From Arenicola marina (taxonomy: Eukaryota > Annelida > Polychaeta > Arenicolidae), in assembly GCA_964019135.1 (NCBI GenBank), contig OZ025255.1:27467188-27531187 (forward strand): a stretch of DNA of 64,000 nucleotides, read 5' to 3'. Positions 37,401 through 47,085 of the stretch are shown here, one piece after another. The first letter of the stretch is position 1, and every line of letters starts with the position of its first letter. The position numbers were made by a program, and so were the translations under genes. Below the pieces are notes generated by a model, which did no database searches, was not told the origin of the DNA, and saw only the letters and a program-made list of their open reading frames with translations.

Positions 37401-40400
37401 TCCTTTACCTAACGTTATGTCAGACTGGTTTTCATTGCAAAGTTTTGTGTGAGGTATAAGGGTCTACAACTTTACCTGTTATGGCAGAGATGCTGTCTGA
37501 GATGAAAGCTCCCTTCTCCGATGGCCTCAATCATGGTGCATAACCTGAAACACTCAGTGTCTATTTTTGATGATAAATGTCGCCAGGGGTATCTGGAATG
37601 GTCTATAGTATATTCTGTAAAATGGTATATTTTGTTAAACTTTGAACTCTTCAATGCCATCTGTTATCTGCAATATAGCATGCTTTCAAGATGATGTACA
37701 CCAGTACTGCCATTTAAATTAGTTCACATTGTGTCAAATCGGCCTTTTATAAATGAATAAACTTACTTATAAAAATTTAGAGTATCTATCTCGACAGAAG
37801 CTACAGTCTGATCAATTCCAATTCTTGCTACATCGGTATGTGTTTTTGATGTGATAAAGGCAGAGTATTGCAAAGTTGCCATGTGGGAGACATCCCACAA
37901 CTATTCTACTACCAGTTATGGCACTGGTCAATGATTTTCAAGCCACTGACCTTCATGCTCTTAAGTTGCTTGTAAGTGATTTGGGGTTCTACTTTGTACC
38001 AGCTAGATATGAGGAGATTCATCAACCAGACCTGCACTAACAGCATTGAACAGTTTAAGGTAAAGTTGCCTTTTTTAATTTCAAGATTCAGATGACTCTT
38101 GATAGAAATTTGAAAAATCCTAATGATTAACATATGTTATAAGTAATTATAATAAATATAACAATAAATTTAATCTAATTTAATGCCACCTTGTTATAAT
38201 ACATTGTATCAATTTTTTTTTATTGTTACAGGGCTTATTGGTTGACACCATAGGCTACCAGTCCCAGGTAAATATCTCCATTAGCTGTAGATATATTTCA
38301 TACAGATCTCTATCACATAGTTTAATGTATTTATTAAATACAAGATTGATTTGTCTGTAATGCAAGGCCACATACATATTTATTTAAAAAGATGATCAAT
38401 ATCTCATATACTACCTGTGTAGTAGATTGAAGTGAAGTGGAAACACCAGAAAAACTTTTTGGGGCTATACCAAGTTGTGATAATTGGTGGACATTACCTC
38501 TGACCTTCTGACTTTTGGGCAGAAATAGACCAGAAGGAGATTAGGTGATTGAGATTAAATAACTAGTGGATGTATATAACGAAAAAAATCTCTTTGCCCC
38601 TTACAGCCGCTTTGTCTCGTTACATCATTGTATGCAGGCATACAATCAGCGTCATTAAATTCATTCAGGGGATCCATGAGCTCTCCTTGGTGTGGTAAAA
38701 AATGCATGACTAGGAAACCAACACACATGCGAAATACCTGGATGAAGAGCATCCTTTTCACCCCAAGAAATTAACCCCTTTCTATCAGGACACGCGGACA
38801 GACAACGATGTGAACGGCTAGCACAGTCCCTGCAATCGTCGAGAGAAGCCTGGTCAGATTGTAAATTCAGTATATTTGTCTTTTGTAACTGTATTTGACT
38901 TTATTAAAGTTTCTTATTTCAACACTTATTCTATTTTTTAATTTTTAATTTTGTGTTGTTTGTTATGTAATGGCATGGGCCGGTTTCGTCCGCGGCGGGA
39001 GGCGTACTCGGATCTTCCATCTCGAATCACCGGCTAAAGGGTTGATTGATCCCTCTAGCCGAGGCCGGCCAGTAGCAATGATTCTAAACTGATTTATTAT
39101 TTTATTTATTTTCATCTTATAATACATGTACAATTTGTTTCTTGCAGGTCTATTCCCATTTTACCTTGTGCATCCTCTTCACTCAAGCGAGGCTGAGACG
39201 GTTGTCATGACGACAGAGCACGTGTAGCGCGAAGAGGCCGTGCGCCTTATGTTCCCGACCCGTCAATATAACCGGCTGTTTTTGGTGGGAGTATGCAGTC
39301 GGCGAGAGAACGGCGTCGGCTCTCCTTAGTGCCGGGCACAATTCACCGGAAAGAGATGGGTCGGCCGGACAGGAGGTCGTTGGTTGGTTAGTTGTATATT
39401 CAGGAAGCTTTAACCACTGTTGTTCATTTCGCGTCAATGGGAGAGTAGAGCTATGTTCCCGGGGGTAACCCCCTACTCTTTGCGAAGGAGGACATGGGAT
39501 CTTCTTCCTTCGACCACACAAACATGGCGACAGCGGGGCTCGAACCACCGACACACGTGCCGTTAGGCTCTCAGGTGACCAGAGCACTCAATTCGAGCGC
39601 TCTAGCCCACTTAGCTATCGGGGCGGCCCTGGACAGGAGGTGGTGGGGTGAGGACTCCGGTTCAGCTCTCCCCTTGAAGACCCGCATCTAGCTCACCCAG
39701 CAATTCTTCGCGTTTGTTATTACTGCTGTTTAATAAAAGAGTTTTCCTGCATTTTGGTTCGATTTGGTAATCATATCTATATAATCATCTAGCGCTTGTT
39801 ACAATACGTTCTTTCGCCGATATGCAATTCCTTACCTGTTTATTGGTGATTGCAAATCGGTTAGGATCATGGACAAATAAGAAAGTAATTAACCACCACC
39901 TACCCTTCGGACGTAATTCACACTTCGCTTCCTCCGCTTCACCATAACAAACCCTCTTGCAGATTTGTTTCCCTTGAGAAATCCTTTAAATCCTAATGGA
40001 ATTAATGGAATTTATATTTTTAGGTAGTTTTTTTTACATGATATACGTGTACATGTATCTAGAGATGAAATGTTCAATAAATAAAAGGGCGTGTTGTGGA
40101 AACGGCCTGGTGCATTCTGTGTCGCAAAGTGTAGTTATTTACTGCATCCTAAAAATGCAGAGATGGCTGCAATTGTCCATGAACACAATGAAAGATGTAA
40201 TAATAGCAAGTACATATACTAATTTGAACGAAATTATATATATAGATTATTGCTGCACCAACAACGGCAAGCAATTGTTTATAAATCACTAATTCCGATT
40301 TCAAGAACACCAAATACATATAGGGATCATCCCAAATGCATATTGGTGTCACTCCAAATACATATATAGATGTCACATAAAATACATATATAAGTGTCAC

Positions 40401-41364
40401 CAAATACATAATTTGGTGTCTCACCAAATACATAATTTGGTGTCTTACCAAATACATAATTTGGTGTCCCACCAAATACATATATAGATCTAGGTGTCAC
40501 ACCAAATACATATACGTGTCACGCAAGATGTTTTTAAGAATTGATTAATTTTTCATTGTCGCATTTAACGCTTTAATTTATGTTTCCAGTTACTGCAGAT
40601 GTCTCCATGGCAACAGAGTAGCCGCGTCTGTGTCTTTCTCAGCATGCACGATGAGATTCAGACGAGTGATATCCTGAGGCACGGTTTTGACAGCAACAAA
40701 CTGCTGTACATCCCGCGCTATGTCGGACCGCAAATGGACATGATCCGTCTACATTCGATAGACGATTATAACTCACTGCCCGAGACCTCGTGGAAGATAA
40801 AGCAACCGCCAGAGAACGAGGAGAGAGAAAACTGCATGGATACAGGTATGAAGTGTTTCCGTTTGTACAGTGTATATAGATACGTCAATACAACTTTAAA
40901 ATGGCGGCGACATAGGCATAGACATGTAAATTCATGCAGACAGTGATCGGTTTCGTATTAAAAGTACGTTCAGATGGTTGTTATTGTCCTTGGGCGGTTC
41001 ATTATCGCAATAAGTACCTGACCGGTAAAATAATGACCTGTTGGTCAAAACTTAATTGGCCGTGGGTTCGCAACACCAGGTTTGGGTTTTTTCCGTAACA
41101 ATGTCATAATGCGAGATCACTCCTCCTTTGACAGGTGGCCTTGACCTGATCCTGATGCCCGGACTGGGATTCACGGCCTCTGGAGACCGCCTAGGACGCG
41201 GCAAGGGATACTATGACACATATCTGGATCACTATCGGGAGAAGTTTGGAAGTTTACCGTCAACAATTGGACTGGCCTTTAACGAACAATTGTGCGATAC
41301 GGTGCCCACGTCTGAATTGGATGTTCCCATCGATATAGTACTGTTCGAAAATGACGGCCGCTGA
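28379..41364 (+). CDS. MTHFS: 5-formyltetrahydrofolate cyclo-ligase (methenyltetrahydrofolate synthetase), three exons
   Basis: Exons 28379-28486, 40590-40845 and 41135-41364 join in perfect phase (0, then 1) to give 197 residues; human MTHFS has about 203. The enzyme uses ATP to convert 5-formyltetrahydrofolate to 5,10-methenyltetrahydrofolate in one-carbon metabolism. Exon 1 gives the N-terminal helix (MALRTAKNVLRKEIKLKVAL). Exon 2 gives the SRVCVFLSMHDEI strand and the YIPRY motif. Exon 3 carries DLILMPGLGF and the signature LGRGKGYYD, which binds nucleotide and folate. All splice sites are GT-AG. The first intron is about 12.1 kb and is filled with a transposon gene, its tandem copies, a SINE-like unit and a minisatellite. 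The gene looks intact. Confidence 0.95.
28742..28945. repeat. three-copy tandem repeat of about 80 bp with poly-G
   Basis: Three copies of a unit starting CATGTCAG and containing GGTGTTCGAGCCCAGCCC begin at about 28742, 28825 and 28901, separated by variable poly-G tracts. They lie in MTHFS intron 1, about 250 bp after exon 1. Confidence 0.85.
29106..29112 (+). promoter_or_regulatory. possible TATA box of the transposon gene
   Basis: TATAAAA lies about 115 bp before the first ATG (29223) of the PHD-encoding exon, in a suitable place for an internal promoter of the intronic MULE gene. Confidence 0.45.
29223..29572 (+). CDS. PHD-finger exons of the MULE gene
   Basis: Exon 29223-29328 (ATG start, donor ACAG|GTGGGT, phase 1) joins 29481 onward. 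The product shows CMVC, CDDC-x4-H-x2-C and CCKKC, the C4HC3 pattern of a PHD finger, which binds histone tails or proteins. It reaches a TAG about 30 codons into the second exon. A different frame of the same exon (about 29570-29720) reads DVNFKLEHSFSL and resembles the start of the next exon (APNFRLDHLFSL at 29863), which suggests exon duplication. How these pieces splice together is unclear. Confidence 0.65.
29860..30035 (+). CDS. MULE gene linker exon (first copy)
   Basis: After the acceptor TTTGAACAG the frame reads MAPNFRLDHLFSLSAAEQ and continues acidic to the donor GAACA|GTAAGT. The exon is cut by the left boundary of the tandem repeat at 29943. Its phase (two bases left over) does not match the FLYWCH exon that follows, so a missing exon or damage is likely. 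Confidence 0.55.
30211..30375 (+). CDS. FLYWCH zinc-finger exon (copy 1; also at 31688, 33165, 34642)
   Basis: 55 codons in phase 0 between CCTTCCAG and GCGCAG|GTAATG. The residues WYCAVRNKTTFC and GHVH give the C-x-C-x-H-x-H zinc ligands of a FLYWCH domain, as found fused to MULE transposases. The same exon recurs every 1477 bp. Confidence 0.75.
30543..30722 (+). CDS. linker exon between FLYWCH and transposase (copy 1; also at 32020, 33497, 34974)
   Basis: 60 codons in phase 0 (VKTKSLKNMFTSAQNI at the start), bounded by TTTCCAG and GAT|GTAAGT. Copy 1 ends KTLNFD, while copies 2-4 end KTLDFD because of two adjacent base changes. Confidence 0.7.
30907..31173 (+). CDS. MULE transposase catalytic exon, N-terminal part (copy 1; also at 32384, 33861, 35338)
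   Basis: 89 codons in phase 0 between CTTTCAG and AAGAAG|GTTAGA. They include WYMDGTFKVV with the first catalytic aspartate and QVPLAFVLMSRR, both typical of MULE transposases. Confidence 0.8.
35819..36406 (+). CDS. MULE transposase, middle and C-terminal exons
   Basis: Exon 35819-35891 (VLKALIRSLPSTPVVKHVML, second catalytic D) ends in phase 1 and joins 36105 onward (ATWQAVRSVLPITAIHGC), giving the CLFHW motif and RRLMALPFLP. The frame stops at TGA 36404-36406; the same frame then continues with RTNNDCEGWHRRLN. This is the unduplicated right part of the element. Confidence 0.75.
36733..36750. repeat. perfect 18-bp palindrome, first copy
   Basis: GTCTTTTCGCGAAAAGAC equals its own reverse complement. 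A second identical copy lies at 36924-36941, followed by a further half-copy (GTCTTTTCGCC). These sit just right of the transposase frame and may mark the element end. Confidence 0.9.
36924..36941. repeat. perfect 18-bp palindrome, second copy
   Basis: Identical to 36733-36750, 191 bp downstream, with a half-copy starting at about 36944. Confidence 0.9.
36942..38760. other. MTHFS intron 1, no gene recognised
   Basis: The sequence is AT-rich, with short open frames only. The interval may contain further decayed transposon sequence. Confidence 0.4.
38780..38860 (+). pseudogene. remnant of a second MULE transposase
   Basis: A short plus-strand reading, YQDTRTDNDVNG then stop then HSPCNRREKPG, matches the (R)TNNDxEGWHxxLNRR motif that carries the last catalytic residue of MULE transposases. 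The expected tryptophan codon is TAG. The flanks give no further clear matches. This is a short similarity, so it is tentative. Confidence 0.4.
39185..39640 (-). mobile_element. tRNA-derived SINE-like unit (edges approximate)
   Basis: Reading the minus strand from about 39640, a tRNA-like head has an A-box match (TAGCTAAGTGGGC, 39605-39617) and a B-box match (GGTTCGAGCC, 39537-39546), the two internal promoter boxes of RNA polymerase III. The anticodon loop lacks the invariant T at position 33, so it is probably not a working tRNA gene. A non-tRNA body of about 350 bp follows, and an A-rich tail-like stretch lies near 39090-39115. The family is not identified. Confidence 0.5.
40300..40520. 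repeat. hairpin-forming repeat, about 24 bp, before MTHFS exon 2
   Basis: About nine degenerate copies contain CCAAATACAT. The best units, CCAAATACATAATTTGG, can fold on themselves with 6-bp arms. The array ends about 70 bp before the exon 2 acceptor. Confidence 0.85.
40590..40845 (+). CDS. MTHFS: MTHFS exon 2
   Basis: Acceptor TGTTTCCAG, 85 codons plus one base, donor ACAG|GTATGA. It encodes SRVCVFLSMHDEI and YIPRYVGPQMDMIRL, which align with the human enzyme. Confidence 0.93.
41135..41364 (+). CDS. MTHFS: MTHFS exon 3 (terminal)
   Basis: Acceptor CTTTGACAG. Two bases complete a glycine codon, followed by 75 codons and TGA. It includes PGLGF and LGRGKGYYD. Confidence 0.95.
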
Positions 41365-42807
41365 CATAACGCACAAGAACTGGCTGTTTCCATCGTTATA
41401 GTGCGGTTGGGAAAAAACGACCGGGCATGATTCGCCGGAACTGGCTGTTCCTGTCGATAGATTACTGTTTGAAAATCAGTCTGAATACTTTTAGGAGTCT
41501 TGCGCCAGTAGTATATTATAGAGTACGCCCAAGAACTCCCAAGCTGAAGGTGGCAAAGTGTGCACAGTTTTTCCTTTACGCTGCCTTAAGTTATCAGAAA
41601 TGCAGGTTGGGCCAGTAGTTTAATCTATATGGACAGTGAGAATGTGTATTATCCCATGTCCTGAGGTAGCCGTGTCGGCGCAAATGTCATTTTAAGTCTA
41701 ATAGCATTACGTGCCCCCACCCAAAAAAATGGTTGAGTTTTCTGCTGGCTTACCTTTGCGCCTTTTCGTCTGCGCCTAATGAAATACACTCCTGTCACTG
41801 GATGAACCTAAAAATTCGTCTTTGACTGATCAAATCTGCGGAGGACTTTATGATAGGAGTGGAAAGATTTCGGAATTGTCATGAAACCTATTGGCTGACC
41901 GATTGTGTTGTGCAATTTATGAAAGTATGTCAATAGTACGAAATCCTGCAATTTCAGAGCAAAGGAAGTTCCAGAGCAATGATCAAAGCCAGGTTAATGT
42001 TGTTTTTTTAACAATAAAAACCAGTAAGGAAACAAAAAAATGGTCGCACGCTATTGATTTCGTTGATGTGGGCATCATAAACACATCACTTCGTCCAAAG
42101 GGCTACCTGAACAGACCGGACTAGACGGAAGCTACTTTGCGAGTCCTCCCCCCCCCCCCCCGCACCGATATTTTTGCATTTTGAAACAATTTTACAACCT
42201 GTTAGAATTGTGTTTGTTAAGTAATAATAACTGCTTCGTTTGGTGTTTTTCTGGAGTTAAACAGCATTAGGGTCAGTTGTGGTTAAAGGCGTACTTGACA
42301 TTCGGAACATTCATCCCTTTTAGAGATCTTTAGAAATATAACCTTTGGTGACAAGAATAATTTACAACTTTTATTTCATTTTACGTGATTTGCAATATGC
42401 GTGAATTGGCGCGTTAGTTTGATGACTAACCATAACGGCATAAGCCGACAGATTTGTCACCCTATCGATATGTATAGCAATAACACAGCCGAGTGACGTC
42501 ATCATTACCAAGCGCAAGTCTTGATTCGCCTCTCAACGGCCAATGTCGGTTAGTAAGTTACTACACTTGTGATGATGAAGCAACATATACGTATCGCTTG
42601 TTATTTACGACTTGGCATTTACTGATCAGAATTGAATAAGATACGCATGGTGCTATTGTGTCGTTTTTTAACCAAGTAATATTTTCCATGGCACCTATTA
42701 TTTAATTCCTCAAACATAAGTCTCAGATCATGGCGGCGTTGAGTCGTCAGCGTGGTACACTGTATTGATCAGTCCTGCATCCTCTAGATTCTCAGGTGTG
42801 CTTTCCT
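41365..42807. other. MTHFS 3' UTR and intergenic DNA
   Basis: The sequence just after the stop shows a degenerate duplication of the last coding bases (about 41380-41470 resembles 41320-41365). No other gene was recognised; a poly-C tract lies near 42150. Confidence 0.5.
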
Positions 42808-42873
42808 TTATTTCTTCTTCTCTTTTTTCTCCTTCTTCTTACGATTTCCATTGGACGTCCCGGATCGGGAGGA
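42808..42873 (-). CDS. terminal exon of the proline-rich gene
   Basis: 21 codons plus stop, acceptor TGTTTTCAG, in phase with the long exon. It encodes a basic tail with alternating Lys/Glu. Confidence 0.7.
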   Translation of the reverse strand, partial: SSRSGTSNGNRKKKEKKEKKK

Positions 42874-45055
42874 CTGAAAACAGATAATCTGAATGACCCA
42901 CATCTGTAAATTGGTACAGATATGATAAAACGCGAATAAGGAGCCAAAAAATGAAGCTTTTTTTAGAACGTAATATACTCCAAGGGTGTTTTCGGTTTGA
43001 TTACAGGAACTCGTCATGTAAGTCATTTTGAGCTCAGGAACCCACCATTTAGTTCAGTTTGAGATCAGTAACCCGTTATTTAGGTCAGTTTGAGTTCAGG
43101 AACCTACCATTTAGTCAGTATGAACTCAGGGCCCTGTCATTTGGGTCAATGTAAGTTCACAAGAACCAGCCGTTCTGTTGCGCAGTGTGGTATGAAAGAC
43201 TCACCTTCTCGTTGCGTTTCGACGTGTTTCCTTTACTGTCAGCGGCTCGGTGTTTCGGCGGCTGGTGGGAGCTTCTCCCAACTTCCGGGGGGTTGGATTG
43301 TGCGAGTGGGCCCCCCGGCGCCGCCCTCTCGGTGTGGCCGTTCATGCTGGCGTCACGTGACGCAACGGATGCCGGAGGCCGGGTCGCCTGGATATTGATT
43401 ACGGTCACGTTGTTGTCCATCTTCCGGAAGGTGTCGGTGTCGCTTATCTTGATGCCGACCTTGGAAGGTGGCGGTCGGCTAGGTGGGGGGTCCAGGTGGT
43501 ACACCCCGCCTGGACCCGACGGTGGGCCGTGGGGGTACACCCCGCCTGGCCCCCGCGAGCCGAGGGGGTAGACTCCGCCTGGACGACTCGTTGGGGTGAC
43601 GAGCGGATAAATCCCGCCTGAGGCCGCCTGTGTATAGACACGGTAAGCCCCGCTTGGACCCAGCGGTGGGTCAAGGGGGTAAACCCCGCCTGGAGCCGCT
43701 TGTGTATAGACACGGTAAGCCCGGCCTGGACCCGACGGTGGGTCAAGGGGGTAAACCCCGCCTGAAGCCGCCTGTGTATGGACACGGTAAGCCCCGCCTG
43801 GACCCGATGGTGGGTCAAGGGGGTAAACCCCGCCTGGACCCGATGGTGGGTCAAGGGGGTAAACCCCGCCTGGACCCGACGGTGGGCCGACGGGGTAAGC
43901 ACCGCGTAAACCTGGCGGAGCGCCCCACTCCCGTCCCACTTCGACTGACACGCCATGATCCGCGTACCCCAGCTCGCTCCCCGCCCAGCCGTGCTCGTGG
44001 TGACCCCTGCCCCCCAGGCTGCTGCCGCTGCTCTGGTAGTACTCGGTCACGGACTCCGCGGGGTGATGGTACACCACGGAGGGCGTCCACATCGGTCCGA
44101 GATCCTCCTGATACGGCGTCACGGACGACGGAAGGCCAACATGTCTGACGTTCATTGCGGTATGTGTCTCTTCTTCCTCTGGAATTACACAAGTCATCTC
44201 TTTCCATTCTTGCGCGCGATGTTCTTCTCCCGACTCCGCTGGGCTGGGCGCTGGCCTCTGGTGCCTGACCTCGCCGACCTGTACGACAGTCGGGGCCGCG
44301 TCCACCTCGTTTTCCACGGCCGCCATTGTCGCTGACGTCACACTTCCTCTTGGTGTTGACCTCGTTTGATCCTCGCCTGGCTCCGCGGTTCTCGGATCGC
44401 CGTCAGGTGGCGTCGTAGAGTGGCTGGCTGCCTGCACGTCGTCGGTTATGTTATCATTGGGGTCGGAGCCGGTCACCGACCATCTGTCGAAGGCCTGGGT
44501 CAGCTGTTCGCCGGTCGCGCTTTGGCGGGAATCCTCGGATTTATCGTTTGCTTCGCCTTGGGTCTCGTCAGCAACGCTTGTTTCTTTAATCGCAGGCGAC
44601 GGCAGCGGGGATGGCTCAGCCTGGGATGACTCCAGTGGCGCCAGCGGCGGCGGCGGGGGAGGTAGAAACGAAAGAGGGCGCGAGCCCTGTTCGTCCTCAT
44701 CGTCCAATGGTGACGGCGGGCGGGGTGGTGGTGGTAGAGGTGGTGGGAGCAAGTTGTCCTCGTCGATGTTTACCATCAGGGTGGATCCGCTTTGTACCGC
44801 CACACCACGTCGCTGAACGACGCTATACAACTCTTCTGGATCTTCTTCGGGCATATCCCTAACTGGCCCTTCACTCGGTATATCGCTCTGAACGATGGTG
44901 GAGCCACCGTCGCCCTCCGTGCCCGGAACCTCTCTCTGACCGGGATCCAGCGGGACCGACACGGAATCCCTCGGCGACGCGTCCTCCTCAGCGATGACGT
45001 CACTTCCGTCGCTTCCGCCTGCCGATGATATTCTCCCGATGATGTAGTCGGACAT
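42808..45055 (-). CDS. proline-rich disordered protein with coding minisatellite, two exons (638 aa)
   Basis: Exon 43205-45055 (617 codons from ATG) ends at the donor GAGAAG|GTGAGT in phase 0. It joins exon 42808-42873 (acceptor TGTTTTCAG), which adds 21 residues ending in KKKEKKEKKK. Residues 1-100 are acidic. Polyproline stretches lie at about 102-117 and 131-140. Residues of about 380-510 are tandem repeats of the type GGVYPLDPPSGP alternating with GAYRVHTQAA. No signal peptide or membrane segment was seen. The start at 45055 (MSDYIIG) is chosen because upstream sequence in the same frame, which could start at 45256, is less protein-like. The family is unknown. The composition suggests a scaffold or linker protein binding SH3/EVH1/WW-type domains, which is inference only. 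Confidence 0.75.
43022..43160. repeat. 31-bp tandem repeat in the intron of the proline-rich gene
   Basis: About four to five degenerate copies around TTTGAGTTCAGGAACC occur every 30-31 bp. The array ends about 45 bp from the donor site of the long exon. Confidence 0.8.
43205..45055 (-). CDS. main exon of the proline-rich gene
   Basis: 617 codons. The GC-rich coding sequence contrasts with AT-rich flanks, and a consensus donor AAG|GTGAGT closes it. Confidence 0.75.
43520..43920. repeat. coding minisatellite within the proline-rich gene
   Basis: Repeats around CCGCCTGGACCCGACGGTGG, in two alternating unit types, encode the YPLDPPSGPGG and AYRVYTQAA segments on the minus strand. Confidence 0.9.
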
Positions 45056-45899
45056 GATGGAAATCGGACTAAAAGGCTTGTCTGTGATAATTAATATGGC
45101 CACATATAGAGCCAAGTCTTCCCGGTGCTTACCACGCGTTGTACCGATATCGTCAGTCCACGAACTACCAGCTTGTGGACCTACAATAGTCCCTAGTCTT
45201 CGGATCCAACTAAGATTTCGATATTCCAGGAGATTAACAGTGTGATAAGCCACCAATACAACGGTACGTTAGCTGTCGTCCTGGGGTACCTGTGACTGTG
45301 CGCGAAGCAATATATATTTCAATTGCGACTGTGAATGTCCTACTTCCTGGTCAAGTGGATCAATTTAATGATCAGAGACGATGAATCAGACAAAGACAGC
45401 CCCTTAGTGCGCAGCGAGGCGAGGAAAAGAGAAGACAACGGTCAAGTGCTGTCTGGGACCACATGTCAGCCAAAGGCGAACAGACCCAGACCATAGCGAT
45501 ATATCTAGCGTCTCTCTTTTTTTCTATTTTAGAGCTTCGAGTTGGCACTCAAGAAATCTCCTTTCACCGTATGCATGTATATATATGTATGCAGTCGCTT
45601 CAACTTAGTTCTAGACAATGAAGGTGTGTACGTGTTTGGCCTTTACATGTCGGACTAAACATTGGAATTTGTTCATGTAGGCCAACGTATACATCGTGTG
45701 CCCATACTTGTGAGCCTAAACATGTAAATGTATATTTCATGCGAGCCTAAACATGTAAGCCTATATGCATATGAGAATAAACATGTAAGCTTAGAAACAT
45801 GTTTGACTAAACGTCTAAGTCTATATACACGTATGATGTATAAATGACGTATATCTATATGTCTAGCCGTAATATATCAATGATGCATCACATACTAAC
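45056..45899. other. upstream region of the proline-rich gene
   Basis: It probably contains the promoter and 5' UTR. A donor-like CGTG|GTAAGC lies at 45132/45133 on the minus strand, but the intron it would start would be under 50 bp, so splicing there is doubtful. No gene was seen. Confidence 0.4.
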
Positions 45900-47085
45900 A
45901 GCCGCGGGAATCTTTTCATGTTACCGTCCGCCATCTTAATCTGTTCATATTGCCATCACCGTCGTGTTAATCTTCATATTGCCATCACAGTCTTGTTAAT
46001 CCTTTCAAATTGCCATCACAGTCGTCTGAATCTTTTCAAATTGCCGTCAGTCGTGATCATCTCTTCATACTGCCATCAAAGTCATGCTAATCTGTTCCTA
46101 TTGCCCTCACAGTCTGCTTAATCTTTGCATACAGCCCTCACAGTCTCGTTCATCGTTTCATATTGCCATCACAGTCTCGTTATTCGTTTCATATTGCCAT
46201 CACAGTCTCGTTAATCGTTTCAAATTGCCATCACAGTCTCGTTAATCGTTTCATATTGCCATTACAGTCTCGTTAATCGTTTCGTATTGCCATTACAGTC
46301 TCGTTAATCGTTTCATATTGCCATCACAGTCTCGTTAATCGTTTCACATTGCCATCACAGTCTCGTTAATCGTTTTATATTGCCATCACAGTCTGCTTAA
46401 TCGTTTCATATTGCCATCACAGTCTCGTTAATCGTTTCATATTGCCATCACAGTCTCGTTCATCGTTTCATATTGCCATCACAGTCTCGTTATTCGTTTC
46501 ATATTGCCATCAGTCTCGTTAATCGTTTCACATTGCCATCACAGTCTCGTTAATCGTTTCATATTGCCATTACAGTCTCGTTAATCGTTTCATATTGCCA
46601 TCACAGTCTCGTTCATCGTTTTATATTGCCATCACAGTCTCGTTCATCGTTTCATATTGCCATCACAGTCTCGTTCATCGTTTCATATTGCCATCACAGT
46701 CTCGTTCATCGTTTCATATTGCCATCACAGTCTCGTTCATCGTTTCATATTGCCATCACAGTCTCGTTATTCGTTTCATATTGCCATCACAGTCTCTTTA
46801 TTCGTTTCATATTGCCATCACAGTCTCTTTAATCGTTTCATATTACCAACACAGTCTGCTTAATATTTTAATATTGCCATCAGTCTGCTTAATCGTTTCG
46901 TATTGCCATCAGTCGTGTTAATCTTTTCATCACAGTCGTCTTAATCTTTTCATATTGCCATCACAGTCGTGTTAATCTTTTCATATTGCCATCACAGTCT
47001 CGTTAATCGTATCACATTGCCATCACAGTCGTCTTAATCTTTTCATATTGCCCTCACAGTCGTGTTAATCTCTTCATAGTGTCAT
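45900..47085. repeat. 31-bp minisatellite, about 38 copies
   Basis: Tandem 31-bp units share TTGCCATCACAGTCTCGT followed by AATCGTTTCATA variants. Edge units are more diverged than central ones, as is usual for minisatellites. Confidence 0.95.

Noticed and set aside
39537-39640. A functional tRNA gene
   Set aside because: The A and B boxes are good, but the anticodon loop lacks T33 and the sequence continues into a SINE-like body.
45055-45256. Longer start for the proline-rich protein at 45256
   Set aside because: It cannot be excluded, but the extra residues do not resemble the rest of the protein and the region looks like 5' UTR.
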